Positions 1 to 8,802 of a stretch of 64,000 bases of DNA are shown one piece after another; position 1 is the stretch's first letter, and every line of letters begins with the position of its first letter. Under the pieces are notes generated by a model, which was not told the origin of the DNA, searched no databases, and worked only from the letters and a program-made list of their open reading frames with translations. A program made the position numbers and the translations under genes. This stretch comes from Poriferisodalis sp022821985 (GTDB lineage: Bacteria; Actinomycetota; Acidimicrobiia; Acidimicrobiales; Poriferisodalaceae), in NCBI RefSeq assembly GCF_965219595.1, contig NZ_OZ244781.1, positions 3,472,001 to 3,536,000 on the forward strand. Direction: 5' to 3'.

Positions 1-430
1 TCTGGTCGACACCGCCGCGAGTCGCGTACGGGCCGTCCTGGCCGAAACCCGAGATGGATCCCATCACCAGCGCGGGATTCACGGCGTGCAGGGTGTCCCA
101 GTCGAATCCCAGCCGGTACTTGACAGTCGGTCGCAGGTTCTCGATCAGCACATCGGCTGCCCGAACAAGACGGTGCAGCAGTTCGCGACCCGACGGGTTC
201 TTCAAGTCGATGACCAGCGAGCGCTTGTTGCGGTGGATGTTGAGGTGATCCGGCGATGCCTCCCGGCCTTCCTCGAAGCCGTCGGTAGGGGCGTCCACCC
301 GGATGACGTCGGCGCCCCAGTCCGCGAGTTGCCGCACGGCCGTGGGGCCAGCGCGCGCAATGGTCAGATCGAGCACCGTGATGCCGGCGAGCGGCAGCTC
401 AGCGGCATCCGGCAATGGCGGGGGATTCAC
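1..430 (-). CDS. CaiB/BaiF-family CoA transferase, N-terminal part (runs off the window)
   Basis: Formyl-CoA-transferase-type enzyme expected to move CoA between carboxylic acids. The visible 143 codons carry family features in order: an LDLT-x4-AGP segment near residue 20, LADWGADVIRVD, NKRSLVIDL, a LIENLRP segment and SGFGQDGPYA near the window edge. The start is a GTG at 430, four bases after the stop of the upstream amidohydrolase gene, so the two are probably cotranscribed. The C-terminal part, including the small domain, lies outside the window. The substrate cannot be read from this part. A separate two-domain member of the same family lies at 60245-62695. Confidence 0.88.
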   Translation of the reverse strand, partial: MNPPPLPDAAELPLAGITVLDLTIARAGPTAVRQLADWGADVIRVDAPTDGFEEGREASPDHLNIHRNKRSLVIDLKNPSGRELLHRLVRAADVLIENLRPTVKYRLGFDWDTLHAVNPALVMGSISGFGQDGPYATRGGVDQ

Positions 431-434
431 CGGC

Positions 435-2150
435 TCACTGGTTCGCTGGGTCGGCCACCGAACCACGCACAAGCCTGCCGGGACGGGCGCCGGTGAACTC
501 GCCGTCCGCCGACACTTCGGCTCCTGCCACAAACGTGTGCCGGTACCCCGTCGACCGCTGGATCAGGCGCTTGCCGCCGCTCGGCAAGTCGTACACCAGC
601 TCCGGGCGCCCCACGCCGAGCGCATCGAAATCGACCACATTGAGGTCAGCCCGGTAGCCGGGTGCGAGCAGGCCGCGGTCGGCGAGGCCATAGGCGAGCG
701 CGTTGGCGCGGGTCTGCTTCTGCACCAGGAACTCAAGCGGCAGGCCTTCGCCACGGTTGCGGTCTCGAGCCCAGTGGGTCAGCAGGTACGTCGGGTACGA
801 CGCATCGCAGATGGTGCCGACGTGTGCTCCCGCGTCGCCGATGCCGCAGATGGTGTGCGGGTCGGCCAGCATCTCGCGGATGACATCCAGGCTGCCGCCG
901 GTGTAGTTCTCGAAGGGGTACAGGAGCAGGGCGTCGCCGTCGCCGTCTGAGAGCAGATCCAGCGCCTGCTCCCACGGGCTGACGCCCAGGTCTGCAGCCC
1001 GGGCTGCAACCGAAGCACGGGGATCGGGCTCATAGTCGGGCACGTCGCCGAGCTCGAAAGCACGGGTGAGCGCGTAGTCCATCCACTTGCTGAACCCGTC
1101 CAGCGGCCGATCTTCGATCAGGGCCCGACGCAGGCTCTCGTCGTCGCGCATGCGGGCGGCTCGCTGCGGAGTGGGCAGATGGGCGATCTGCCGGTAGGCC
1201 GGGTGATTGCCGAAGGGATTCACCGACACGTCGAGTCCGAGCATGACGCTGATCGGTCGACAGCCGACCTGCCCATTCGCAGCAATGCCCGCGGCGTTCG
1301 CGGCATGGATGTGATCCAAGGTTTCCCGCCACAGCTCCGGCGCATCGTCGACTTGCAGCAGCAGCACCGACAGCGGGCGGCCGGACAATTCGGCGGCCGC
1401 GCGCAGCGTTTCGAACTCGCCGGGGCCGAAGTCGGAGTTCACCTGCAGCACGCCGGCACCGGCCCGTCGCATCGCCCGCGCCACCGCGGCCAGTTCGGGA
1501 TCCCCCGCCGACAGCGACGGCGTCAACCGGCCGTCCGCCGCCTTGTGCTTGGTGGTGCGGCTGGTGGTGAACCCGAGCGCCCCCGCGTCGAGTGCCTCGG
1601 TGACCAACTCGGTGATCCGGTCGAGCTCCTCGGCTGTCGGCACCTCGGCGTGGTCAGCGCCGCGCTCGCCCATCACAAAGAACCGCAGCGCTCCGTGGGG
1701 CAACTGGCTGCCGATGTCCATCACCCGGGGAGTCGACGCGAGCGCATCGAGATACTCCGGGTAGCTGGTCCAGCGAAAATCGATGCCTTCCGCGAGCACC
1801 GTGCCGGGAATGTCCTCCACTCCCTCCATCAAGTTGATGAGGTAGTCCTCGGTGCCCGGCTTCACCGGGGCGAAGCCAACGCCGCAGTTGCCGAAGATGG
1901 CGGTGGTCACCCCATGCCACGACGACGGCGTCATCTCGGGATCCCAGGTGGCCTGCCCGTCGTAGTGGGTGTGTATGTCCACCCAGCCCGGCAGCACGAG
2001 GTGTCCCTCGGCGTCGATCTCGCGGCGACCCCGGCCGGCCACCTCTCCCACTTCGGCGACCATCCCGTGGTCAATGGCGACATCGGCTGTACGCGGCGGG
2101 CCGCCGCTCCCGTCAACGACAGTCCCGTTGCGGATCACGACATCAGCCAT
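435..2150 (-). CDS. N-acyl-D-amino-acid deacylase-type amidohydrolase
   Basis: Metal-dependent amidohydrolase, 571 residues, of the D-aminoacylase/dihydroorotase-like superfamily. The N-terminus (ADVVIRNGTVVDGSG) is the usual small beta-domain. It is followed by the metal-binding HTHYDGQ motif near residue 60, the SSWHGVTT and FGNCGVGFAP segments, and a late GDAGAHVG motif with the conserved Asp. The reading frame is open to 2174, but the ATG at 2150 begins the family-typical sequence and is preferred. The next gene downstream is a CoA transferase, which suggests an acyl-compound breakdown operon. The family also contains hydantoinase-like and aryl-dialkylphosphatase-like members, so the exact substrate is open. 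Confidence 0.85.
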   Translation of the reverse strand: MADVVIRNGTVVDGSGGPPRTADVAIDHGMVAEVGEVAGRGRREIDAEGHLVLPGWVDIHTHYDGQATWDPEMTPSSWHGVTTAIFGNCGVGFAPVKPGTEDYLINLMEGVEDIPGTVLAEGIDFRWTSYPEYLDALASTPRVMDIGSQLPHGALRFFVMGERGADHAEVPTAEELDRITELVTEALDAGALGFTTSRTTKHKAADGRLTPSLSAGDPELAAVARAMRRAGAGVLQVNSDFGPGEFETLRAAAELSGRPLSVLLLQVDDAPELWRETLDHIHAANAAGIAANGQVGCRPISVMLGLDVSVNPFGNHPAYRQIAHLPTPQRAARMRDDESLRRALIEDRPLDGFSKWMDYALTRAFELGDVPDYEPDPRASVAARAADLGVSPWEQALDLLSDGDGDALLLYPFENYTGGSLDVIREMLADPHTICGIGDAGAHVGTICDASYPTYLLTHWARDRNRGEGLPLEFLVQKQTRANALAYGLADRGLLAPGYRADLNVVDFDALGVGRPELVYDLPSGGKRLIQRSTGYRHTFVAGAEVSADGEFTGARPGRLVRGSVADPANQ

Positions 2151-2222
2151 GTGTGCGAGCGTACCGAGTGGCACCGAACCGGAACCGAGGTCGCACAGCA
2201 GACCGGAATGCCCGCTGCTGCG

Positions 2223-3239
2223 TCACCTCTCGCCGTCTGCCGCCCAATCCGCCGGCGGCATGCGCTCGTCACGGCGGCGGCCGATCAGAAAGCCCGTTCC
2301 CCACGACAGGTGCATGACGGCGAAGGCCACCGCTGCCCGCAAGTGATCACCGACGGAGGGAAGGCGCTGACGGAGCCGGGCTGCGGCCAGCGCGCACGCA
2401 CCGAGATATGTGGCCGGCACGATTCCGCCGCGCGGGCGACCGCGCGCCAGCTCGAATGCAGACACCGCCAAGCCGACGACCAATGCAGGCGCTGCGAGCT
2501 GCCGCAGCCGCATCGAGCGTGGGTGTCGGTTGATCACCACACGCTTCCAGGCGCCGTACTCGAAGTACTGGCGCGCCAAACCAGCCCAGGTCGACCGGGG
2601 CTGGTACTCCACGACCAAGCTCGGGTCCAGCCACACCATGTGACCCTGCTCGCGCAGGCGCCAATTCAGCTCGTAGTCCTGGTTCCGCACCAACGACTCG
2701 TCGAATCCGCCCACAGAAGCGAGCACGGCAGCGTCGAACACGCCCAGGTACACCGTGTCGACGGGTCCTTCATCGCTCCCGTGCCGGAATACGGCCGGAC
2801 CGCCTCCGAATGGCGACGACAGTGCTGCGGCAATCACCCGGCTCACGTCACCCTGGCCCACCGGCCGCTGCACGCCGCCGACATTCGCCGCGCCAGTGCG
2901 CCGCAACGTTGCGACGGCTCGCTCCACATAATCGGCCGGGAGTCTGGCCTGGGCGTCGACTCGCACAATGACCTCGCCGGCAGCAGCACCGATCGCCAGA
3001 TTGAGACCCGACGACGTGGTGCCCGCCGGGTTCTGGATCACCTGCAGGGGCCGCGTGCAGTGGGCCGATGCAGCGACACTGCTGGTGTCGTCGGCGCTCG
3101 GTGCAACCGACACGATCACGTCGAGCTTTCCCCGATAGGTCTGGGCACTCACCGCGTCGAGGCATCCGGGCAGCTCAGCGGCGCAGTTGCGCGCCGGAAT
3201 CACCACCGAGACGGAGGGCAGGTCACCGTTGCTGCTCAC
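2223..3239 (-). CDS. Family 2 glycosyltransferase (ExoA-like), membrane-associated
   Basis: Predicted processive or polysaccharide glycosyltransferase of 338 residues. The GT-A nucleotide-sugar fold begins at VSVVIPARN (residues 10-18), with a VDAQAR segment at 94-99 in place of the DxD region, as in ExoA-type enzymes, and an NQDYELNWRL acceptor-site motif near 190. The last third contains hydrophobic stretches (LAAPALVVGLAVSAF, IVPATYLGACALAAA) that probably anchor it to the membrane. Its start overlaps the end of the sugar-phosphate transferase gene by four bases, so the two are translationally coupled. They probably act together in building a lipid-linked exopolysaccharide or capsule unit. 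Confidence 0.87.
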   Translation of the reverse strand: MSSNGDLPSVSVVIPARNCAAELPGCLDAVSAQTYRGKLDVIVSVAPSADDTSSVAASAHCTRPLQVIQNPAGTTSSGLNLAIGAAAGEVIVRVDAQARLPADYVERAVATLRRTGAANVGGVQRPVGQGDVSRVIAAALSSPFGGGPAVFRHGSDEGPVDTVYLGVFDAAVLASVGGFDESLVRNQDYELNWRLREQGHMVWLDPSLVVEYQPRSTWAGLARQYFEYGAWKRVVINRHPRSMRLRQLAAPALVVGLAVSAFELARGRPRGGIVPATYLGACALAAARLRQRLPSVGDHLRAAVAFAVMHLSWGTGFLIGRRRDERMPPADWAADGER

Positions 3240-4636
3240 CGGGCGTCACGGCGAGCCATGACCACGAGGCTCTTCGCCATGATCTCCCAGTCGAGCACCG
3301 GCGACCAGTTGACGACGTACTGCAGGTCGTGACCGAGCTTGTAGCCGGGATCGGTCTGGTAGTGGCCCTGCGTCTGCGCGAGCCCCGTGATACCAGGCGG
3401 CACATCGTGGCGCCTGCCGTACCCAGCGATCTCGCGCTCGAGCCGGGCGACGAATTGCGGTCGTTCGGGCCGGGGTCCCACCAGCGACATCGCGCCGGTG
3501 AGCACATTCCACAGCTGCGGCAACTCATCGAGCCGGCTGCGGCGCAGCCAACCCATGCCGCTCACCACCCGGGGATCATTCGAGGCAGCCAGCACATGGC
3601 CGTTGGCCTCGGCATCGCGCGTCATCGTGCGGAACTTCAGCAGCACGAACGGCACGCCGCTGCGCCCCACACGTTCCTGTCGGTACAGCACGCCGCGGCC
3701 GCCCACGATCCTGACGTAGATGGCAACGGCGGCAGTGAGGGGCAGCGCAAACGGGGCGAGCAGCACCAAGTACGCCAGATCCAACAGCCGCTTGAAGCGC
3801 AGGCGACACACCGGCAGCGCATGGTTTCGGAGCGCTACGAACGGCATTCCCCCGATCTGCCGACTGCGCTGCAGGCCGAGCAGTGTGTCCGCCGGTGTGA
3901 TGCGCCGGAAGACGCCGACATTGCGGAGCTCCAGTTCGCCGAGCGGCTCGGGATAGATGCTCTCCAACGGCTCGCCCGACAGGAGCAGCAGCTCGGTGAC
4001 CTCGAGGCGATCTGCTTCACCGATGATCAGCGCAGGGTCGGTCAGGCTGCCCGCGACCACTGCGTCGGCCTCGGCGTCAGCGAGGTGCTCGGCAGCGGAC
4101 TCGATGTCAGCAGCCGAACCCACCAGCAGCATGCGGGGCTTGCCGTACCGAAGCAGGCGCACGCGACGCGCACCCCAGCGGTTGAACGAGATCAGCACGG
4201 CACCCGCCACGGCGAGCACCACCAGGTTGCCCCTCGGCATCAGGTAGCGACCCGTCAGCAACGTGACCGTGGCGTCGCCGCCCACCGCCATGAATGTCAG
4301 GAGCATGGCGCGTGGCAGCCATGGCCGATGCCCCAACCGTTGCTCGAATTCGTAGAGCCCGCCGAAGTAATAGACGGTCATGTGCAACAAGGTGGCCACT
4401 CCGAAGCCGATCAGGTAGTGCGTCCGCGGGTATGTCGGCCAGTCGAGCCCGAAGCGCACCACTGTGATGGCCGCCATCAAGGCGAACAACGTCACGGCGT
4501 CGACGACGTAGAGGAACCGGAAGCCTCGCCGGCCCGACGGCACCGCGGATGAGTTCGCGGCTTCGCCAGCCCGCTCAGCCTGTTCGGCGATGTTCGGTGT
4601 GGTGTCCGGCAGTCGATGCCGCTCCTGGACCACCAT
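3236..4636 (-). CDS. Undecaprenyl-phosphate sugar phosphotransferase (exopolysaccharide initiation)
   Basis: Bacterial sugar transferase of 466 residues, expected to transfer a sugar-1-phosphate to undecaprenyl phosphate. The N-terminal half has several membrane segments (about residues 35-55, 65-85, 100-120, 130-145), then a nucleotide-binding-like region, then a further membrane helix near 280-300. The catalytic C-terminal domain follows: KRLLDLAY, VLYRQERVGR, FVLLKFRTM, SRLDELPQLWNVL and MSLVGPRPERP, all characteristic of the family. The frame stays open to 4882, but the upstream part belongs to a decayed gene on the other strand. The ATG at 4636 (MVVQERH) is taken as start. It pairs with the downstream family 2 glycosyltransferase. 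Confidence 0.9.
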   Translation of the reverse strand: MVVQERHRLPDTTPNIAEQAERAGEAANSSAVPSGRRGFRFLYVVDAVTLFALMAAITVVRFGLDWPTYPRTHYLIGFGVATLLHMTVYYFGGLYEFEQRLGHRPWLPRAMLLTFMAVGGDATVTLLTGRYLMPRGNLVVLAVAGAVLISFNRWGARRVRLLRYGKPRMLLVGSAADIESAAEHLADAEADAVVAGSLTDPALIIGEADRLEVTELLLLSGEPLESIYPEPLGELELRNVGVFRRITPADTLLGLQRSRQIGGMPFVALRNHALPVCRLRFKRLLDLAYLVLLAPFALPLTAAVAIYVRIVGGRGVLYRQERVGRSGVPFVLLKFRTMTRDAEANGHVLAASNDPRVVSGMGWLRRSRLDELPQLWNVLTGAMSLVGPRPERPQFVARLEREIAGYGRRHDVPPGITGLAQTQGHYQTDPGYKLGHDLQYVVNWSPVLDWEIMAKSLVVMARRDAR

Positions 4637-4639
4637 CGG

Positions 4640-5132
4640 GCCGATACTACGCTGCGCCTCTCCCGACGGTGGGTGCGACGATCGGCATCGCAGCCCTCGC
4701 CGACGCGATCCGTCGATTGCTGCAGGGCCCCGCGGCAAAGCTCCGAGCGCCGCTGGGAGCAGCCGCGGCGGCAGTGACGCTGGTGACGCTGGCCTTCGTG
4801 GTGACGGGCTCGACGCGGGATTTCTATCTCGACAGCCCCGCCGATGCCGGGGCTGTTCTGGAACAGGCACAAGATGATCCACGAGTCGGCGAAGCGGAAT
4901 TGGTGTGGTTCACGTCGGGCATCTGGACGCCGCGTTGGATCTCGTACTACCTCGACCTGCCGGTGTGGATGCTCGACGAGTCCATGCTCGGCCAAGTCGC
5001 TGCCACTGACGTGATCCTCGTGCGCAATGACCGGGTGCCCTCTTTCGTGCCCCCGAATCGATGGCCGCGCCGCTGGCCGCCGGTGAGGACTACACGCTGA
5101 TCTCGGCGCAGGCACTCGCAAATCGCCAGTGA
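4640..5132 (+). pseudogene. Remnant of a multi-pass membrane glycosyltransferase (C-terminal fragment, frameshifted)
   Basis: Plus-strand coding-like sequence with no proper 5' end. It begins abruptly beside the start of the sugar transferase gene with an RYYAAPLP segment, like the membrane motif of dolichyl-phosphate-mannose-type (GT39/GT83-like) transferases. It continues with a hydrophobic helix (AAAAVTLVTLAFVVTG) and a soluble tail containing WFTSGIWTPRWISYYLDLP. Near 5058 the frame is lost. Shifting by one base at the ATG at 5061 restores a plausible ending (MAAPLAAGEDYTLISAQAL) that stops at 5132. The tail overlaps the end of galE by 43 bases. A 5' deletion followed by a one-base frameshift explains the pattern. 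The family assignment is tentative. Confidence 0.55.
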
Positions 5133-6097
5133 TCGGCGAGCATCTGGCCCAGGTCTCGCTGCGCGCTCCAGCCGAGCTCAGCTTCGGCGCGACTGCAGTC
5201 GGCCCATGACTCGGCGATGTCGCCGGGCCGGCGGCCCACGATCTCGCAGGGGATCGGCCGACCGGTGACAGCCTCGGTCGCGGCCACCAACTCTCGCACC
5301 GTGGTGCCGGCCCCGGTACCGAGATTGAACACGCGGCTGCGGCGCGTGCCGAGGTCGGCATCGAGCGCCGCCACATGCCCTTCAGCCAGGTCCGTCACGT
5401 GGACGAAGTCGCGCACGGCTGTGCCATCGCGAGTGTCGTAGTCATTGCCGAAGATCTGCAACCGGCTGAGGGCACCCAGCGCCACCCGCATGACCGCTGG
5501 AACGAGATTCTGGCCAGCAGTGATCGGCTGCTCGCCGATACGTCCCGAGGGGTGCGCACCTACCGGGTTGAAGTAGCGCAAGATGACGGCCTGCATGGCC
5601 GAGGATGCCGCCGTGTCGGCGAGGATGCGCTCGCACATCAGCTTGGTGGTGCCGTACGGGCTCTGGGGTGCAGCAGGCGTCTCCTCGCTGACCGGCAGCT
5701 GCTCGGGCGTTCCGTACACCACTGCCGACGAGCTGAAGACGAAGCGATCAATGCCACGCTCCACCGCGATCTCGGCCAGACACAGCGTTGAGAGAAGGTT
5801 GTTCCGGTAGTACCGCAGCGGATCGGCAAACGACTCCGGAACGCTCTTGTGCGCTGCGAAGTGCACGATCGAATCGAAGTCGTGTTCATCGCAGAGCTCG
5901 CGGACGGCGGCGCGATCCGCCGCGTCGCCTTCGACGACAGCCAGATCCGGCGTCGTCAGCAGGCGGAGCTCGCCAACCGCGCCGCGCCGGGCGTTGGAGA
6001 AATCATCCAGTACGACGACATCGCGCCCAGCCGCATGCAGAGCAGCCACCGTGTGGCTCCCGACGTATCCGGCGCCACCGGAGACGAGCGTCGTCAT
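5090..6097 (-). CDS. galE: UDP-glucose 4-epimerase
   Basis: Extended short-chain dehydrogenase of 335 residues that interconverts UDP-glucose and UDP-galactose using bound NAD. The Rossmann motif GGAGYVG is at residues 7-13, FSSSAVVYG at 121-129 supplies the catalytic Ser/Thr region, and Y148 with K152 form the YxxxK pair. The length matches the family. The ATG at 6097 starts the canonical N-terminus; the much longer open frame upstream is not protein-like. Galactose supply fits the neighbouring polysaccharide genes, although galE is transcribed separately, divergent from the DUF3048 gene. Confidence 0.95.
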   Translation of the reverse strand: MTTLVSGGAGYVGSHTVAALHAAGRDVVVLDDFSNARRGAVGELRLLTTPDLAVVEGDAADRAAVRELCDEHDFDSIVHFAAHKSVPESFADPLRYYRNNLLSTLCLAEIAVERGIDRFVFSSSAVVYGTPEQLPVSEETPAAPQSPYGTTKLMCERILADTAASSAMQAVILRYFNPVGAHPSGRIGEQPITAGQNLVPAVMRVALGALSRLQIFGNDYDTRDGTAVRDFVHVTDLAEGHVAALDADLGTRRSRVFNLGTGAGTTVRELVAATEAVTGRPIPCEIVGRRPGDIAESWADCSRAEAELGWSAQRDLGQMLADHWRFASACAEISV

Positions 6098-6154
6098 GTG
6101 GGCAGTGTGCCACCCTCCCACGACAGGCGACCGGTATGGTGAATATTCGGTCGG

Positions 6155-7411
6155 ATGGCCGCGGTGGCCCTGCTGCACACATCGAGGAGCAGACCTTTGG
6201 AGCACGTCCGCGAACCGTTCGACGAAGGCCGCCAAGGCGCGGTCAGGACGTTCCGCAGCACCGGCATCTCTGCAGGCAGAACGCGTCAACGGCTGAGTTG
6301 GGCGACTTGGCTCGCAGCACTGATGCTGCTGGCAGCGTGCTCGTCCATCACGGTGCCGCCGGAGACGACCGAGGTCGAATCCGCACCGACTGCCACGCCG
6401 ACGACGGCCGTCACACCGCCCACTACCGCCGCACCGCCCGTTGGGACGGCACCTTCGACTACTGCAGCGCCCGTCACCTCGGTGCCCGTCACGGAGCCCG
6501 CTACGTCCACCACGGTCGCCGCGCCGCAGTTCACTGCGCCGTTCACCGGCTTGCCGACGCCTACCGAGATATTGCGGCCCGCCGCAGTCGTGAAGATCGA
6601 CAATCACCCCCGAGCCTTGCCGCAGTGGGGCCTCAACCAAGCCGACGTGGTCTACGAGGAACTCGTCGAGGCCCGGCTCACGCGATTCGCAGCGATCTTC
6701 CATTCCACCAATGCCGACGTGGTCGGCCCTGTCCGCTCGGCTCGCACCGGCGACTTTGCACTGCTGTCGAACCTCAACCGTCCCATCTTCGTGAACTCGG
6801 GAGCCAACGATTACACCGCGCGAGCCCTCCGCCGGGTCGACGCCATCGCCATCATCGACGGGGCCGCTATCGCCAAGGGCGTGTTCGAACGCTCGCCGGA
6901 GAAGAACGCCCCCCACAATCTCGTCACCGACACCGCTCGCATCTATGCAGCGGGCGCAGCCGAGGGCAGGACGCCCCCGAAGTACTTCCGGTTCCGTGCC
7001 GAGGGCCAGCCGCTGCCGCGGGGCACGTCGGTCAGCGGCGTGGACGTCGACTACGGGCAGATCAAGGCGTCATACCGCTGGGACGCGGCCGCGGCCGGCT
7101 GGGCTCGCACCCAGAACGGCAACGACCACACCGACTTCGACGGCGTTCGAATTGCACCCGAGAACGTCATCGTGCAGTTCGTGCGGTATCGCCAGAGCCC
7201 AGCGGATGCTGCCACCCCAGAGCCAGTGCTGACGGGTAGCGGAGAAGCTTGGATCTTCAGCGACGGCATGCTGGTGCGAGGCACCTGGGAGCGCCTGTCG
7301 GAGCTCGACGTCACGGTGTTCCGCTCCGACAATGCCCTCATCGTGCCGCTGACACCCGGGCGCACCTGGATCTCGTTGGCCCGCGCAGGAACGGCGGAGA
7401 TCGTCCCCTGA
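6155..7411 (+). CDS. DUF3048-domain lipoprotein
   Basis: Probable exported lipoprotein. A hydrophobic stretch ends in a lipobox (LMLLAAC, Cys near residue 61), followed by a Thr/Pro/Ala-rich linker of about 60 residues typical of surface-tethered actinobacterial proteins. The globular part resembles DUF3048 proteins (YerB-like): VVKIDNHPRALPQWGLNQADVV, a VGPVRSAR segment, and a final TWISL. Its function is not established. The ATG at 6155 leaves a long N-terminal region before the signal helix. A TTG at 6197 with a GAGGAG seven bases upstream is a credible alternative start. It is divergent from galE and convergent with rsfS. Confidence 0.85.
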   Translation: MAAVALLHTSRSRPLEHVREPFDEGRQGAVRTFRSTGISAGRTRQRLSWATWLAALMLLAACSSITVPPETTEVESAPTATPTTAVTPPTTAAPPVGTAPSTTAAPVTSVPVTEPATSTTVAAPQFTAPFTGLPTPTEILRPAAVVKIDNHPRALPQWGLNQADVVYEELVEARLTRFAAIFHSTNADVVGPVRSARTGDFALLSNLNRPIFVNSGANDYTARALRRVDAIAIIDGAAIAKGVFERSPEKNAPHNLVTDTARIYAAGAAEGRTPPKYFRFRAEGQPLPRGTSVSGVDVDYGQIKASYRWDAAAAGWARTQNGNDHTDFDGVRIAPENVIVQFVRYRQSPADAATPEPVLTGSGEAWIFSDGMLVRGTWERLSELDVTVFRSDNALIVPLTPGRTWISLARAGTAEIVP

Positions 7412-7433
7412 TCCGGTGGGCTCAGCCCGTCGA

Positions 7434-7877
7434 TCAGTCGAACTCGTGGCGAGGCACGTCCGACCACAATCGCTCGAGGTCGTAGTACTCGCGGCTGGGC
7501 TCGTGGAATATGTGCGCCACGAACTCACCGAAGTCGAGCAGCACCCATTGCGCCTCGTCGAGCCCCTCGGTTCGAATCGGCCCGGGACCGCCGGCCGCTT
7601 TCACGTGCGCTTCCATCAGCTCGGCGATACGTCGCACGCGTCGCACATTGGGGGCGCTCGCGATGATGAACCAATCAGTGATGGCGAGTACATCGCCCAC
7701 GTCGAGTGCCACGATGCGCTCAGCAGACATCTCCGCGGCGCCGTCCACCGCGGCTTGCACCAGGGGCGGCACGTCTGCGCCTGTGTTGATCGGATCCCGC
7801 TGCAGGGCGTGAACCCCGGAAGAAGCCGGGGACGCCTGCGGAACCGATGCCACGTTCACGGAGAATAGAGCCTGCAC
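7434..7877 (-). CDS. rsfS: Ribosome silencing factor RsfS (Iojap family)
   Basis: RsfS binds ribosomal protein L14 and blocks subunit joining when nutrients are short. The protein (up to 147 residues) shows the family core: ALDVGDVLAITDWFIIASAPN, RIAELMEAHVK, the WVLLDFGEFVAHIF strand, and REYYDLERLW near the C-terminus. Two GTG starts are possible: 7877, overlapping nadD by 22 bases, or 7859, which forms a GTGA overlap with the nadD stop and would be the classical coupled start. The nadD-rsfS pairing is common in bacteria. It converges with the DUF3048 gene. Confidence 0.92.
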   Translation of the reverse strand: MQALFSVNVASVPQASPASSGVHALQRDPINTGADVPPLVQAAVDGAAEMSAERIVALDVGDVLAITDWFIIASAPNVRRVRRIAELMEAHVKAAGGPGPIRTEGLDEAQWVLLDFGEFVAHIFHEPSREYYDLERLWSDVPRHEFD

Positions 7878-8449
7878 TCGACGATGTAACTCATGACGGC
7901 TGGCGGCACGAGCTGAACTACCTGAGGCGGGATCTCCTGGTGGGCGCGATGGGTCAGCAATTCGCGCACGAACGTGGCTGAGGCCTCGACCGGTTCCATC
8001 AGCACAATCTCGGTACGCCAGCCTTCGACATGTATGGGCGGCTCGCCTGGTGGTTGCACAACCGCGAGCGTCACACGCTCAGCGAGCTCGGCGGCCCGGT
8101 GCCACGTCGTCACTCCGCTCGCTGCGGCGGGACCCATCACCAGCACAGTCTCGGCCCCGGGCTGCGTGAGCTGTGCGACGGTGTCGATGGTGTAGGTCGG
8201 CCCGCCTCGCCGGATCTCCAGATCGCTCACGGCCGTGCCAGCGACATCGCGAAAGGCCAGCCGGGCCATGGCGAGCCGGTGATGGGCGGGCGTGACGACC
8301 CGCTCCGCTGACTTCTGCCACGGATCGTTCGCCACCACGATGTGGAGCATGTCGATGTCGAGCTGCTCTCGCGCGCAAATCGCTGCGGCAACGTGACCGG
8401 CGTGAGGAGGGTCGAACGTGCCCCCGAAGATCGCTTGTCGCGGCGGCAC
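7856..8449 (-). CDS. nadD: Nicotinate-nucleotide adenylyltransferase
   Basis: NadD joins nicotinate mononucleotide and ATP to make deamido-NAD in NAD biosynthesis. The 197-residue protein begins with the nucleotidyltransferase motif GGTFDPPHAGH (residues 9-19), followed by VVANDPWQKS, DLEIRRGGPTYTIDT and the VLVMGPAAA strand. The usual SxTxIR motif is changed to SATFVREL near residue 165 but is recognisable. It is upstream of, and overlaps, rsfS on the minus strand. In many actinobacteria nadD follows proA directly; here a sigma factor, DAHP synthase and MoxR/VWA genes lie between. Confidence 0.93.
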   Translation of the reverse strand: MPPRQAIFGGTFDPPHAGHVAAAICAREQLDIDMLHIVVANDPWQKSAERVVTPAHHRLAMARLAFRDVAGTAVSDLEIRRGGPTYTIDTVAQLTQPGAETVLVMGPAAASGVTTWHRAAELAERVTLAVVQPPGEPPIHVEGWRTEIVLMEPVEASATFVRELLTHRAHQEIPPQVVQLVPPAVMSYIVECRLYSP

Positions 8450-8540
8450 CGCAGCAGTGTAGAGTCACGCCACACATCAGTTCTGTAGCGCGCACCGGGG
8501 AACCACTGCATCGATCGGCAAGCCTCCGGTGGCGGCTGTT

Positions 8541-8570
8541 TGCGCGCGTCATGCGCCATGTGCTACTTTT
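8541..8570 (+). promoter_or_regulatory. Candidate promoter for the sigma factor leader
   Basis: TTGCGC at 8541-8546 and TACTTT at 8565-8570 are separated by 18 bases, a plausible sigma-70 arrangement. They lie about 230 bases upstream of the sigma factor start codon, divergent from nadD. The match is modest and rests only on spacing and hexamer similarity. Confidence 0.3.
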
Positions 8571-8576
8571 GACTGT

Positions 8577-8802
8577 CCGCCCAAAGCAGTGCTGCACGAG
8601 GTCCGGGTTCTCGGGCCTGGCATCGCATGCGGGCGTACAAGCAAGATCGGCTCCGCCACAACGGCGGTGCCACGCCTGAGTTGGGGCTGCCGCAGTCCTG
8701 CGAGGGCTGAACATACCCGGTGCCCCCACCGGGTGGCATGCCAGGGCGGCATGCAAGCGAATACGAAGAACCGGCTGCCCCCTGCCGGTTGGAGCGAATG
8801 TC
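8577..8802 (+). promoter_or_regulatory. Structured untranslated leader with four hairpins ahead of the sigma factor gene
   Basis: The 353-base gap between nadD and the sigma factor gene has no convincing coding frame, but its 3' half folds strongly. Perfect stems are: CCGCC/GGCGG at 8653-8667; ACCCGGTG/CACCGGGT with a CCCC loop at 8715-8734; GCATGCC/GGCATGC at 8736-8754; and AACCGGC/GCCGGTT at 8769-8790. The last stem ends directly at a GGAG ribosome binding site (8791-8794), eight bases before the ATG at 8803. Such an array could control translation or termination of the sigma mRNA. It does not match tmRNA, SRP RNA, RNase P RNA or any riboswitch I can recognise. Confidence 0.5.

Noticed and set aside
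1179..3332. 717-codon plus-strand open frame
   Set aside because: It is antisense to the amidohydrolase and glycosyltransferase genes, has no recognisable motif and shows the His/Arg/Ala-rich composition of a GC-rich shadow frame.
3068..4552. 494-codon plus-strand open frame
   Set aside because: It is antisense to the sugar phosphotransferase, whose motifs are unmistakable. The composition is not protein-like.
8577..8802. tmRNA, SRP RNA, RNase P RNA or 6S RNA
   Set aside because: None of their conserved cores or a tag-peptide frame could be found in the region.
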